Source: Desulfofustis sp. PB-SRB1 (GTDB lineage Bacteria > Desulfobacterota > Desulfobulbia > Desulfobulbales > Desulfocapsaceae). Taken from it: DNA of 64,000 nt. Made by a program: the position numbers and the translations under genes. The stretch is taken from the NCBI GenBank assembly GCA_016722945.1, contig JAEQMT010000010.1:451765-515764 (forward strand). The letters run 5' to 3'. Shown in pieces: positions 46,074 through 55,483 of this stretch. Every line of letters starts with the position of its first letter. Positions within the stretch are counted from its first letter, which is position 1. Below the pieces are notes generated by a model that was given only the letters and a program-made list of their open reading frames with translations, did no database searches and had not been told where the DNA came from.

Positions 46074-46757
46074 TTACGAAGCGAATCCCTCCGGCAGGTA
46101 GGGGGTGAGATCCTCCACGTAGCGGGTCATTACCTTAAACTTGGCGCGGTTGAGCACCGCCACCGCTTTCGGGCCGTCTTCGCCGGAGAGCCGTACCACC
46201 AGTTGGTGGACGCCGGGGTAGCGGCGCATGGGCCAGGTGATCAGGCTTTCGATGTTTATCTGGTTGTCGCTGAGCAGTGCCGTTATTTCGGCGATGGTGC
46301 CGATCCGGTTCTGCACCAGGATGATCAGCCGCACCGAATCCTCCTGCATGCCGATGGCCTCCAGCAGCACGTCCATAACATCGGTGGAGGTGATGATGCC
46401 CAGCAGCTTGCCGCTTTCCATCACCGGCAGCGAGTTGATATTGTGATTCTGCATGATGAAGGCGGCTCGCTCGATGGTGGTGTCGGGCGACACCGTCACG
46501 ATGGCCTTGATCATCATGATCCTTACCGGCAGTTTTTCCAGAACATAGCTCAACTCATGAGCGCTCAGGGTGGTGGCCGGTGAGGCCCAGTACCGCTTGA
46601 GATCACGGTCTGAGAGCAACCCCACGAGGGTGCCTTCGTCGTTAACCACCAGCAGATGATCGATGCCGTGTTTTTCCACCAGTTCATTGGCCTCCACGAG
46701 GCTTGCGTTGGGTGAGACGGTGATGAGATCGGTGTGCATTATGCGGCCGACGTACAT
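46074..46757 (-). CDS. CBS-CBS-ACT protein (AcuB-like)
   Basis: 227 residues from ATG 46757, seven bases after GGAGG; the frame to 46808 is unsupported. Two CBS domains (about 1-60 and 75-135, MYVGRIMHTDLITVSPNASL, then NSLPVMESGKLLGIITSTDV) are followed by an ACT domain (about 140-215, LVQNRIGTIAEITALLSDN). AcuB-like proteins probably sense adenylates and amino acids. It lies divergently from the iorA operon, whose product pathway deals with aromatic amino acids, so a regulatory link is plausible. Confidence 0.88.
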   Translation of the reverse strand: MYVGRIMHTDLITVSPNASLVEANELVEKHGIDHLLVVNDEGTLVGLLSDRDLKRYWASPATTLSAHELSYVLEKLPVRIMMIKAIVTVSPDTTIERAAFIMQNHNINSLPVMESGKLLGIITSTDVMDVLLEAIGMQEDSVRLIILVQNRIGTIAEITALLSDNQINIESLITWPMRRYPGVHQLVVRLSGEDGPKAVAVLNRAKFKVMTRYVEDLTPYLPEGFAS

Positions 46758-46870
46758 GGCATGTCCTCCAGTTAGGGTTCTGCAAACGTTACCAGATAAT
46801 TGTATCAATTGAATATAAGGTATCCGGGCGGTAAAAAAAAGAGCTATATCAGTATTAGTGGTGTTATCAG

Positions 46871-47032
46871 TGATGGCTTCGCAAAAACCCCGATTACGGT
46901 CATTGTGGAGTTGAACCGAAATCCATAATCATTTGAAATTGCTGGTTTCCCGCCGAAGCCTGCCCTTGAGTGTTGTTATCGAGGGCCGGAATGGCGGTAG
47001 CAAGCAATTTTGAAGTTTTTACGAAGCCATCA
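46871..47032 (-). repeat. MITE-like repeat family A, copy 4
   Basis: 162 bp, the best-preserved copy: TGATGGCTTCGCAAAAAC at the left and GTTTTTACGAAGCCATCA at the right differ at one position. Flanking bases do not show an obvious target duplication. Sits in the divergent acuB-iorA gap, which otherwise should hold the iorA promoter to its right. Confidence 0.8.
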
Positions 47033-47109
47033 ACCGATAAAACATGACGAAGAGGAGGTTACAGCTCAGGATGCGCATGGTGGCAGCGGTGTGGGCAGTC
47101 TTTGTTAGT

Positions 47110-47124
47110 CTTTGCATTGCAAAG
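47110..47124. promoter_or_regulatory. 15-bp palindrome upstream of iorA
   Basis: CTTTGCA-T-TGCAAAG, a perfect hyphenated dyad about 145 bases before the iorA start. Could be an operator of the aromatic amino-acid operon; no regulator is identified. Around it there is no clear gene; the short frame MRMVAAVWAVFVSLCIAK at 47,071-47,127 is mentioned only as a possibility. Confidence 0.3.
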
Positions 47125-47267
47125 TGAGCCAATGGTGCGGAGCATCTCGCAGGAAAAAAAACTTGCCCGATTCCGCCTTATTAGGGTACGATTTGCGGCC
47201 ATTTTCAGCTCATGGTGAAACAATCCAGGCTGAAAGTCACGATTCACAAAGATTCCTTATACACCCA

Positions 47268-49088
47268 ATGATACCAGAAAAACAGGCAGAAACGGTGTGG
47301 ATGTCCGGCAATGAGGCGATTGCTTTAGGCGCCTACGAGGCCGGGGTCAAGGTTGCCTCGGGATATCCGGGCACCCCGTCAACAGAGATTATGGAGCACC
47401 TCAGCGAGTATGACGGGGTGTATACCGAATGGGCGCCCAACGAGAAGGTCGGCCTCGAGGTGGCTATCGGCGCCTCGTTTGGTGGTGTTCGGGCGATGGC
47501 CACGATGAAGCATGTGGGCCTCAATGTCGCCGCCGATCCATTGTTCACCGCCGCCTATACCGGTGGCCGGGGAGGGCTCGTGGTGCTTACCGCCGACGAT
47601 CCGGATATGCACTCTTCACAGAATGAGCAGGACAGCAGGAACTACGCCTTCGCTGCCAAACTGCCCATGCTGGAGCCGGCCGATCCGGCCGAGGCCAAAG
47701 AGTTCATCAAGGAGGCCTTTGAACTGAGCGAGGAGCTGGATTGTCCGGTTCTGGTGCGGATCACTACCCGGATTGCCCACGTCAAAGCGGTGGTGACGCC
47801 TGGTGAGAGACTGCAACCAATGGTTGCTCCCGGTCTGGAGAAACATCCCGAAAAGTTCGTAATGCTGCCTGCCATGGCGCGTCGCCGAAGGCTTTACGTG
47901 GAAGAGCGGATGACCAGGTGCAGGCAGATAGCCGAAGATAGTGGTAACAACGTGATCGAGTCAGGAGACGCACAGCGCGGCTTTATCACCGGCGGGGTCT
48001 CGTATCTGTACGTCAAGGAGGCATTCCCCGAGGCCTCCATCCTCAAGCTTGGAATGGTCTGGCCGCTGCCGGAGCAAAAGATACGGGAGTTTGCCGGTTC
48101 GGTTGATGAGCTCTATGTGGTGGAGGAGCTCGATCCGTTCTGGGAGATCCATGTTAAGGCCATGGGTATCTCCTGCCATGGCAAGGATGTCATTCCCGCC
48201 ATTGGCGAGCTCAATACCGGGGTGGTGAAACAGAGCATCGATCCGGCCCGGTTGCGCGGCGAATCGTTCAGCCCGGAAGAGCTGCCGCCCAGGCCGCCTA
48301 ATATGTGTCCCGGCTGCCCGCACCGTGGCGTCTTTTTTACCCTGTCGCGGCTCGATGTATTTATTTCCGGCGATATCGGCTGTTACACTCTGGGATTTCT
48401 GCCGCCGCTCAACGCTCTTGATTCCACCGTCTGCATGGGCGCCTCGGTTCCCATCGCGCACGGGCTGGAAAAGGCTTTGGGAGCTGATAGCAACCGCAAG
48501 ATCGTGGCGGTGATCGGTGATTCAACCTTCGTCCACTCCGGCATTACCGGCCTGATCAATTCGGTATACAACGGCTCCAAGGGAACCCTCATCATCCTCG
48601 ATAACGGCACCACTGCCATGACCGGTCAGCAGCCAAACCCCGCCTCGGGCGCCCTCATTTCCGGTGAGCCGGCCCAGTCGATTGATCTTGAGGCGCTCTG
48701 CAAGGCGCTGGGGGTTCGCCATGTGTCCGTAATCAACCCGCACGAGGTGCCTGAGAGCCGCAAAATCATCCGTGCCGAGATCGAGCGTGATGAGCTCTCG
48801 GTGATCATCTCCCAGGCTCCCTGCGTCCTATTGCCTGAGTTGAAATACCAGAAACCCATCACCTATTTTACCAATATCGACAATTGCGTCGGCTGCACCT
48901 CGTGTATCCGCATCGGTTGTCCCGCTATCAGCTGGACGCCTTTTGCCAAGGGCGAGGCGGAGGCACGCGGGTACAAGAAGAGCCAGAAAGGCTACTCGCA
49001 AATCGACGAGGTATTGTGCAACGACTGCGGTCAGTGCGCCTCGCTGTGTAAATTTGGCGCCATCACCCCACGAGACATCAATTCATGA
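47268..49088 (+). CDS. iorA: Indolepyruvate:ferredoxin oxidoreductase, alpha subunit
   Basis: 606 residues from ATG 47268 (frame open back to 47112, but the homologous part starts at ETVWMSGNEAIALG). It oxidises aryl-pyruvates from aromatic amino acids to aryl-acetyl-CoA, reducing ferredoxin. Thiamine-diphosphate binding is indicated by GDSTFVHSGITGLINS and DNGTTAMTGQQPNP; the C-terminus has two 4Fe-4S motifs, CVGCTSCIRIGCP and CNDCGQCASLCKFGA. It overlaps iorB by four bases. Confidence 0.94.
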   Translation: MIPEKQAETVWMSGNEAIALGAYEAGVKVASGYPGTPSTEIMEHLSEYDGVYTEWAPNEKVGLEVAIGASFGGVRAMATMKHVGLNVAADPLFTAAYTGGRGGLVVLTADDPDMHSSQNEQDSRNYAFAAKLPMLEPADPAEAKEFIKEAFELSEELDCPVLVRITTRIAHVKAVVTPGERLQPMVAPGLEKHPEKFVMLPAMARRRRLYVEERMTRCRQIAEDSGNNVIESGDAQRGFITGGVSYLYVKEAFPEASILKLGMVWPLPEQKIREFAGSVDELYVVEELDPFWEIHVKAMGISCHGKDVIPAIGELNTGVVKQSIDPARLRGESFSPEELPPRPPNMCPGCPHRGVFFTLSRLDVFISGDIGCYTLGFLPPLNALDSTVCMGASVPIAHGLEKALGADSNRKIVAVIGDSTFVHSGITGLINSVYNGSKGTLIILDNGTTAMTGQQPNPASGALISGEPAQSIDLEALCKALGVRHVSVINPHEVPESRKIIRAEIERDELSVIISQAPCVLLPELKYQKPITYFTNIDNCVGCTSCIRIGCPAISWTPFAKGEAEARGYKKSQKGYSQIDEVLCNDCGQCASLCKFGAITPRDINS

Positions 49089-49669
49089 GCGAAACAACCA
49101 ATATTTTATTCTCCGGTGTCGGCGGTCAGGGCATTCTGCTGGCCTCCGAGTTGACCGCCACAGCGCTACTGGCCGCTGGTTTCGACGTAAAGAAAAGCGA
49201 AGTACACGGCATGGCTCAGCGCGGCGGTTCGGTTACCGCCCAGCTGCGCTACGGCAGCCGCGTCTATTCTCCGCTCATCGAGCCGGGTGGCGCCGATATT
49301 CAGATGGCCTTTGAGATGCTCGAAGCGGTCCGGTATCTCCCCTATTTGCATGCGGGCAGCACGGTGCTGGTCAATACCCAGCGCATTCTGCCGCCGTCGG
49401 TGGCAACCGGCCGGGCCGACTATCCGGAACAGGTGCTTGATAGACTGCGGCAGCGAAATATCAAGGTGATCGAGGTGGATGCATTTGCCATCGCCAAGCA
49501 AAGCGGTGAGGTCAGGACCGCCAACGTCGCGCTGGTGGGGGCCTTGTCGGTACATCTGCCGGTGGAGGAGAAGATGCTGGAGGCCCTCATTGAAGAGCGG
49601 GTGCCGCCGCGCTTCTATGAGCAGAATCTGTTCTCGTTTCGTGCCGGCCGGCAGGCGGGCAACGGGTAG
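49085..49669 (+). CDS. iorB: Indolepyruvate:ferredoxin oxidoreductase, beta subunit
   Basis: 194 residues, the 2-oxoacid oxidoreductase gamma-type domain: NILFSGVGGQGILLASE at the start and EVHGMAQRGGSVTAQLR are the signature. Binds with IorA. ATG 49085 overlaps the iorA stop (ATGA), so translation is coupled. Confidence 0.94.
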   Translation: MSETTNILFSGVGGQGILLASELTATALLAAGFDVKKSEVHGMAQRGGSVTAQLRYGSRVYSPLIEPGGADIQMAFEMLEAVRYLPYLHAGSTVLVNTQRILPPSVATGRADYPEQVLDRLRQRNIKVIEVDAFAIAKQSGEVRTANVALVGALSVHLPVEEKMLEALIEERVPPRFYEQNLFSFRAGRQAGNG

Positions 49670-49693
49670 GATAATTCTTTCAAAGAGAGGGAG

Positions 49694-51004
49694 ATGACAA
49701 CCCAATACTGGCAGGAGGAAATCGAAACCCTGCCGCGGCCGGGACTGGAATCCATCCAGCTCACCCGGCTGCGCAAGGTGGTGGAGCGCGTTTTCCGGAC
49801 GGTAGAGCCGTACCGGCGCAAGATGAAGGAGGCGGGCATTACCCCGGAACATATCACCAGCCTCGATGACCTGGCCCTCTTGCCCTTTACGCTCAAAGAT
49901 GATCTGCGGCAAAACTATCCGTTCGGCATGTTTACCGTGGACATGAGCGAGGTGGTGCGGGTCCATGCATCCTCAGGCACCACCGGCAAACCCACCGTGG
50001 TGGGCTACACCCGAGCCGATATCGAATTGTGGGCCGATCTGATGGCCCGCGCTCTGGTCTGCGGCGGCGCCACCACCGGTGATATGGTGCACAACGCCTA
50101 CGGGTATGGGTTGTTCACCGGTGGGCTGGGGGCTCATTACGGGGCGGAAAAGCTGGGAGCAACGGTAATCCCCGTCTCCGGCGGCAACACCAAACGGCAG
50201 ATCACCATCATGGTGGATTTTCGCTCCACGGTGCTGCTTTCCACCCCGTCCTATGCCCTCAATCTGGCCGATGCCATGGCCGAGATGGGGATTGATCCCG
50301 AATCTCTTGCCCTGCGGGTGGGGATTTTCGGGGCGGAGCCATGGAGCGAGTCCATGCGCACCGAGGTAGAGCGCAAGCTGTCTATCAAGGCGGTGGACAT
50401 CTACGGGCTCTCTGAGGTAATCGGACCCGGCGTAGCCATGGAGTGTCTGGACAGTTCCGGTGGTATGCACGTGTTTGAGGACCATTTCCTGCCGGAAATC
50501 ATCGATCCCGTCACCGGCGCCGTACTGCCGCCCGGTGAAAAAGGCGAGCTGGTGTTCACCGCCCTCACCAAAGAGGCGTTTCCGGTTATCCGTTATCGGA
50601 CCAAGGATATCTGCCGGCTTTTCTATGAAACCTGCCGGTGCGGACGTACCCTGGTGCGCATGGACAAGGTTACCGGGCGCTCCGATGACATGCTGATCAT
50701 TCGCGGGGTCAACGTCTTTCCCTCGCAGATCGAGCATGTCCTGGTGGGTACCGACGGGGTGGAGCCGCATTACCGGATCATCGTTGAGCGGGAAGGGGCA
50801 CTGGACAAAATGACGGTGGAAGTGGAGGTGAGCGATTCGCTCTTTTCCGACGAAATCAAAGAGCTTGAACAACTCAGGCGACGAATTACCCATGATATCA
50901 AGGATATTCTGGGAGTTACCTGCCGGGTGCAACTGGTCAACCCACGTTCCATTACGCGCTCCGAGGGCAAAGCCCAACGGGTTATCGACCGGCGTCATAT
51001 CTGA
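49694..51004 (+). CDS. paaK: Phenylacetate-CoA ligase, first copy
   Basis: 436-residue adenylate-forming enzyme. [16 protein letters not shown] is the nucleotide-binding P-loop; [25 protein letters not shown] and [17 protein letters not shown] are family blocks. It can make aryl-acetyl-CoA from acids or, in anaerobes, run in reverse to yield ATP from the IorAB product. GAGAGGGAG precedes ATG 49694. Confidence 0.92.
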   Translation: MTTQYWQEEIETLPRPGLESIQLTRLRKVVERVFRTVEPYRRKMKEAGITPEHITSLDDLALLPFTLKDDLRQNYPFGMFTVDMSEVVRVHASSGTTGKPTVVGYTRADIELWADLMARALVCGGATTGDMVHNAYGYGLFTGGLGAHYGAEKLGATVIPVSGGNTKRQITIMVDFRSTVLLSTPSYALNLADAMAEMGIDPESLALRVGIFGAEPWSESMRTEVERKLSIKAVDIYGLSEVIGPGVAMECLDSSGGMHVFEDHFLPEIIDPVTGAVLPPGEKGELVFTALTKEAFPVIRYRTKDICRLFYETCRCGRTLVRMDKVTGRSDDMLIIRGVNVFPSQIEHVLVGTDGVEPHYRIIVEREGALDKMTVEVEVSDSLFSDEIKELEQLRRRITHDIKDILGVTCRVQLVNPRSITRSEGKAQRVIDRRHI

Positions 51005-51018
51005 GGAGGGAGGAGAGT

Positions 51019-51450
51019 ATGCGAGTCGAGCAAATCGCCGTGTTTTTAGAAAACAAATCGGGCCGCCTGGCGGAGATCGCCGAGATTCTTGCCGAGGCAG
51101 GCATCAACATTCGTGCCCTCTCGGTGGCCGATACCGCTGATTTCGGCATCCTGCGCCTGATTGTCGATAAAGTAAGCGAGGCCGAAGCGGCGCTTCGTGC
51201 CGGCGGTTTCACGGTGGGTAAAACCAACGTGATCGCGGTTGAGGTGCCGGACAAGACCGGCGGGCTGGCCATGGTGCTGAAAGCCATCAGAGAGACCGGT
51301 CTCAACGTCGAGTATATGTATGCCTTTGTGAATAAAACCGGGGAAAACGCGGTGCTGATCTTTCGCTTCGATGAGATGGATCGCGCCATCGAGGCCCTGC
51401 AGGCGGAAGGCTTCACCATCCTCAGAAGCAGTCAGATCTACAACCTGTAA
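51019..51450 (+). CDS. Tandem ACT-domain protein
   Basis: 143 residues made of two ACT domains (about 1-68 and 70-140): [20 protein letters not shown] and [20 protein letters not shown]. Stand-alone ACT pairs sense amino acids. Its place between paaK and the liv transporter, a recurring arrangement, suggests binding of an aromatic or branched amino acid to tune this pathway. GGAGGGAG precedes ATG 51019. Confidence 0.9.
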   Translation: MRVEQIAVFLENKSGRLAEIAEILAEAGINIRALSVADTADFGILRLIVDKVSEAEAALRAGGFTVGKTNVIAVEVPDKTGGLAMVLKAIRETGLNVEYMYAFVNKTGENAVLIFRFDEMDRAIEALQAEGFTILRSSQIYNL

Positions 51451-51531
51451 TAAAGCGTGAGGCGGCATCATATCGCCGCGCCAAAAAGCCGGGCACCGCT
51501 CCGGTGTCAACCATGAAGTAAAGGGGGAAGC

Positions 51532-52674
51532 ATGAACATTAGAACTCTCGTTGTATCTCTTGCAGCCTTGTGTATCTCGGCCTCGCCGGTAATGGCCGCG
51601 GACACCATAAAGATCGGCGCCATCCTGGCGGTGACCGGACCCGCCTCGTTTCTCGGCGGGCCTGAGGCACGAACTCTGGAGATGCTGGTGGCAGAAACCA
51701 ACGCCGCGGGCGGTATTGACAGCAAGCAGGTGGAACTCATCATCAAGGACTCCGGCGCCAACCCGGAGAAAGCCATCTCCTTTGCCAAGCAGCTCATCGA
51801 GGAAGAACGCGTGGTGGCGGTGATCGGACCGTCCACTTCCGGCGAAACCATGAAGGTAAAGAAGATATTTGAACAGGCCGGCACCCCGCTTATTTCCTGC
51901 GCCGCCGCCGAGGTCATCGTCAATCCGGTGGCCCGCTATGTGTTCAAGACCCCGCAGAATGACTCGTTTGCGGTACGCAAGATTTATCAGACCATGCAGG
52001 ATATGGGGATAGCAAAGATCGCGGTGCTGGCCGGCAATACCGGTTTTGGTAAGGCAGGCAAGGAGCAGCTGACCGCCATTGCCCCGGAAATGGGAATCGA
52101 AATCGTCGAGGCGGAGGTGTATGACAAAGACGCCAACGATCTCTCCGCTGTAGTTGCCAAGATCAAGGCCAATCCCGATGTGCAGGCGGTGGTCAACTGG
52201 TCCATAGTTCCCGCTCAGGCCATCGTTGCCAAAAACATACGCCAGGCGGGCTGGGATGTGCCGCTGTTTCAGAGCCATGGTTTCGGCAATATCAAGTACG
52301 TGGAGACGGCCGGCGCCGCCGCCGAGGGTATTATCTTTCCGGCCGGTCGGCTGCTGATTGCCGATCAGTTGGCCGACGATCATCCCCAGAAAGCGGTGCT
52401 GACCTCTTATATTACCGAATATGAGAAGAACTTCGATGAGCAGGCCTCGACCTTCGGCGGCCACGCCTATGACGCCTATATTGTCCTCAAGGCGGCCATC
52501 GAAGAGGCCGGTACCGATCGCGCCGCGTTGCGAGATGCCATCGAGGGTATCTCCGGGCTGGCCGGCACCGGCGGCGTGTTCACCTTTTCCGCCGATGACC
52601 ACAACGGCCTTGATATCGATTCGTTTGAGATGATCACCGTCAAGGCCGGTAAATTCGTGCCGCTGGCCCAGTAG
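51532..52674 (+). CDS. livK: Amino-acid ABC transporter, periplasmic binding protein (LivK type)
   Basis: 380 residues with a signal peptide (cleavage near ASPVMA, residue 23) and a type I periplasmic-binding fold (IKIGAILAVTGPASFLGGP). Leu/Ile/Val-type binding proteins accept other hydrophobic or aromatic compounds; linkage to iorAB and paaK points to aromatic amino acids or aryl acids. AAGGGGGAA lies before ATG 51532. Followed by an intrinsic terminator before livH. Confidence 0.92.
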   Translation: MNIRTLVVSLAALCISASPVMAADTIKIGAILAVTGPASFLGGPEARTLEMLVAETNAAGGIDSKQVELIIKDSGANPEKAISFAKQLIEEERVVAVIGPSTSGETMKVKKIFEQAGTPLISCAAAEVIVNPVARYVFKTPQNDSFAVRKIYQTMQDMGIAKIAVLAGNTGFGKAGKEQLTAIAPEMGIEIVEAEVYDKDANDLSAVVAKIKANPDVQAVVNWSIVPAQAIVAKNIRQAGWDVPLFQSHGFGNIKYVETAGAAAEGIIFPAGRLLIADQLADDHPQKAVLTSYITEYEKNFDEQASTFGGHAYDAYIVLKAAIEEAGTDRAALRDAIEGISGLAGTGGVFTFSADDHNGLDIDSFEMITVKAGKFVPLAQ

Positions 52675-52698
52675 AGCGGCAGCGCTGAGACTCTATCC

Positions 52699-52726
52699 GG
52701 GCCGGCCTTTGCCGGCCCTTTTTTTT
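52699..52726 (+). terminator. Terminator/attenuator between livK and livH
   Basis: Perfect stem GGGCCGGC / GCCGGCCC with loop CTTT followed by eight T residues. It lies within the operon and probably gives extra livK transcript relative to the membrane and ATPase genes, a usual feature of binding-protein operons. Confidence 0.88.
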
Positions 52727-52758
52727 GAAGCCCAGATGGTGGAGCAGGTTCGCGGAAG

Positions 52759-53646
52759 ATGACGCTGGAACTCTTTATCCAATATCTTTTTGCCGGCATC
52801 ACCTACGGCTCGATTTATGCGATCGTTGCCATCGGTTTCAATATTATCTATAACACCACCGGCATTATCAATTTTGCCCAGGGCGAGTTCGTCATGCTGG
52901 GGGGGATGATATCCATCTCGTTGTTGCCGGTTCTCGGGCTGCCGCTGGCAATTGTCGCGGCGGTGGTTATCACCATGATTTTCGGCGCCCTGCTGGAGAT
53001 CTGCTTTATCCGCTGGCTGGTCAACCCCGGTGTTCTGCGGATGATCATCATCACCATCGGCCTCTCCATTCTGACCCGTGAGGCGGCCCTGCATATCTGG
53101 GGCGAGTCGATTCACTCGCTGCCCTATTTTGTCGGCAATGAAATAACCTCAGTCACCATTGCCGGCGCCCGCATTTCACCACAGGTGCTCTGGGTGGTGG
53201 GTGCCTGTGGCTGCATGGTGATTATTCTCAGTATTTTTTTTCAGACCACCTCGGTGGGGCGCGATATGCGGGCCTGCGCCGCCAACCGTACCGCGGCTAC
53301 CCTGTGCGGCATCAATACCCGCAACATGGTGACCCTGTCGTTCATGCTCTCCGCCGGCATCGGCGCCCTGGCCGGGTGCGTGGTTTCTCCCATCACCTCA
53401 ACCGCCTATGACAACGGCACCGGGCTTGCCATCAAGGGATTCACGGTGGCGATATTGGGTGGTCTGGGCAACTCCATGGCGGCGGTGGGAGCGGGGTTGC
53501 TGCTGGGGATTATCGAGGCATTTTCCGTACATATCATTCCACTGGCCTTTCAGGATGCGATTGCCATCTCTTTGTTGCTGCTCATCCTGTTCATCCGGCC
53601 GCATGGGTTGTTCGGCAGCCGCAGTGCCGGGCTCAAAGAGTTTTAA
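52759..53646 (+). CDS. livH: Amino-acid ABC transporter permease LivH
   Basis: 295-residue inner-membrane permease of the branched-chain amino-acid family. YGSIYAIVAIGFNIIYNTTG and INFAQGEFVMLG at the N-terminus and KGFTVAILGGLGNSMAAVGA near the C-terminus are the LivH signature. ATG 52759 is 32 bases after the livK terminator T-run. Works with LivM, LivG and LivF. Confidence 0.93.
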   Translation: MTLELFIQYLFAGITYGSIYAIVAIGFNIIYNTTGIINFAQGEFVMLGGMISISLLPVLGLPLAIVAAVVITMIFGALLEICFIRWLVNPGVLRMIIITIGLSILTREAALHIWGESIHSLPYFVGNEITSVTIAGARISPQVLWVVGACGCMVIILSIFFQTTSVGRDMRACAANRTAATLCGINTRNMVTLSFMLSAGIGALAGCVVSPITSTAYDNGTGLAIKGFTVAILGGLGNSMAAVGAGLLLGIIEAFSVHIIPLAFQDAIAISLLLLILFIRPHGLFGSRSAGLKEF

Positions 53647-53648
53647 CC

Positions 53649-54722
53649 ATGCGTCGCCTGCTCCCCATATGTCTGCTGATCGGTGCGGTGGTGGCGGTGC
53701 AACTGGTTACCGAGGTGAGCGATACACGCTATTACCTTACCCAGTTGACCATGGCCGCCTACTATTGCCTGCTGATTATCGGGCTGAGCGTACTCATGGG
53801 CTATGCCGGCCAGATTTCTCTGGGCCATGCCGGATTTTTCGCCATCGGTGGCTACCTTTCGGCGGCGCTTACCACCCACAATTTGATCGAGTACAACCAG
53901 GCGGGGCTCGTCCAGGCGCTGCAACAGCTCGGCTTGCTGGTGAGCACCCAGGATATCTACGGCTCTTCACTGCTGGTGGTTGCGCCGTGGGCGGCGGCGC
54001 TGGCGGCGGTATGCGCGGCGGCGCTCATTGCCTGGTTGTTGGGTATTCCGGTACTCAAGCTCAAAGGTCATTACCTGGCCATGGCGACCCTTGGGTTCGG
54101 CATCATCGTCTACCGGGTGGCCCTGGCAAGCAGTTATTTCGGTGAGGCCGACGGTATCTCCGAGGTGCCTCCCTTTCAGTTGCCCTTCGGTCTCGCCGTC
54201 AGCGGTGATTTTTCCGCCCGGGTGGAGAACTACTACATCGCCTGGGGGGTGTTGATTATCGGGCTGATTCTGTTGAGAAATCTCATCGACAGCCGGGTAG
54301 GCCGGGCCCTGCGGGCCATTCACGCCGCTCCCGAGGCGGCCGAGGCGATGGGGGTGGATACGGCTCGGTTCAAGTTGAAAGTGTTTGTCATCTCAGCGGT
54401 ATATGCCGCCGTGGCCGGGGTATTTCTTACCCATTATAACGGCGGCATCGGCCCGTCCGAGGCCGGTGTGATGAAATCGGTACGCTACGTGGCCATTGTC
54501 GCGGTGGGCGGCATGGCCAATCTTAACGGGGCGCTGCTGATGGGGGTAGTGCTCAGTTTCATGTCGCTGCGCGGCGTGTTCGGCACCTATGATGATGCGG
54601 TATTTGGCCTGATCCTGATCGTTATCATGCTTTTTGCCCCCAAGGGTGTCTTGAGTCTTAATCCGCTTGCCAGGGTAAGGGCGACAATCGGCAGACGCCG
54701 CCTCTCCAGGGAGGGTGGATAA
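53649..54722 (+). CDS. livM: Amino-acid ABC transporter permease LivM
   Basis: 357 residues; GYAGQISLGHAGFFAIGGYL, a long hydrophilic insertion, and GRALRAIHAAPEAAEAMGVD with FVISAVYAAVAGV are typical of LivM. Starts two bases after livH and overlaps the livG start by one base. Confidence 0.93.
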   Translation: MRRLLPICLLIGAVVAVQLVTEVSDTRYYLTQLTMAAYYCLLIIGLSVLMGYAGQISLGHAGFFAIGGYLSAALTTHNLIEYNQAGLVQALQQLGLLVSTQDIYGSSLLVVAPWAAALAAVCAAALIAWLLGIPVLKLKGHYLAMATLGFGIIVYRVALASSYFGEADGISEVPPFQLPFGLAVSGDFSARVENYYIAWGVLIIGLILLRNLIDSRVGRALRAIHAAPEAAEAMGVDTARFKLKVFVISAVYAAVAGVFLTHYNGGIGPSEAGVMKSVRYVAIVAVGGMANLNGALLMGVVLSFMSLRGVFGTYDDAVFGLILIVIMLFAPKGVLSLNPLARVRATIGRRRLSREGG

Positions 54723-55477
54723 TGGCTCTTCTGGAACTGCGTGGTCTGCACAAGCGCTTCGGCGGCCTGCACGCGGTCAACGACGTTTCGTTTGGTGTCG
54801 AGCGTGGTCTTATCAAGGCGGTGATTGGCCCCAACGGGGCCGGCAAGACGACCCTTTTTAATCTGATTACCGGCACCGTGCCGGCAAGCGGCGGCCAGGT
54901 GCTCTTTGCTGAGAGCGATATATCGAGGAAAAAACCGCATCAGATCGCCTCCCTGGGCCTTGCCCGCACCTTTCAGAATATCAAACTGTTCAGTGATATG
55001 AGCGTGCTGGAAAATGTCATGGTCGGCCTGCATGTCCGCTCCAGGACCGGATTTATCGGCTCCATGTTGCGGATGCCCGCCGGTCGTCGGGAAGAGCGGC
55101 GTCTGCGGGTGCAGGCTCTGCAGCTTCTGGATCGCCTGGGGTTGAGCGACTTCGCTGATTGCGAAGCGACCAGCCTGGCCTTCGGCCAGCAGCGGGCCGT
55201 TGAACTGGCCCGGGCGATGGCCCTGCAGCCTTCTCTGCTGCTGCTCGATGAACCAGCCGCCGGGCTCAATATCTATGAGACCGCAGAGGTGGGGCGGCTG
55301 ATCTCATCGATCCGCGAACAGGGTGTTACCGTTTTACTGGTGGAGCACGACATGTCGCTGGTGATGGATATTTCCGATGAGGTGGTGGTGCTCAGCTTCG
55401 GCAAAAAAATTGCCGAGGACGTTCCTCAGTCGATTCAGCAAAACGACGAAGTGATCAGAGTCTATCTCGGTGAGTGA
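54722..55477 (+). CDS. livG: Amino-acid ABC transporter ATPase LivG
   Basis: 251-residue ABC ATPase with Walker A GPNGAGKTTLFN, the Q-loop LARTFQNIKLF, signature region LAFGQQRAVELARA and Walker B LLLLDEPAAGLN (the characteristic LivG form). Cytoplasmic partner of LivHM. Confidence 0.94.
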   Translation: MALLELRGLHKRFGGLHAVNDVSFGVERGLIKAVIGPNGAGKTTLFNLITGTVPASGGQVLFAESDISRKKPHQIASLGLARTFQNIKLFSDMSVLENVMVGLHVRSRTGFIGSMLRMPAGRREERRLRVQALQLLDRLGLSDFADCEATSLAFGQQRAVELARAMALQPSLLLLDEPAAGLNIYETAEVGRLISSIREQGVTVLLVEHDMSLVMDISDEVVVLSFGKKIAEDVPQSIQQNDEVIRVYLGE

Positions 55478-55483
55478 CGGGCG

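Noticed and set aside
47071-47127. 18-codon leader-peptide-like frame upstream of iorA
   Set aside because: No attenuator hairpin pair and no run of regulatory codons; too short to support.
51046-52602. 518-codon minus-strand frame across the ACT and livK genes
   Set aside because: GC-rich antisense frame spanning two clear genes; no coherent protein motif.
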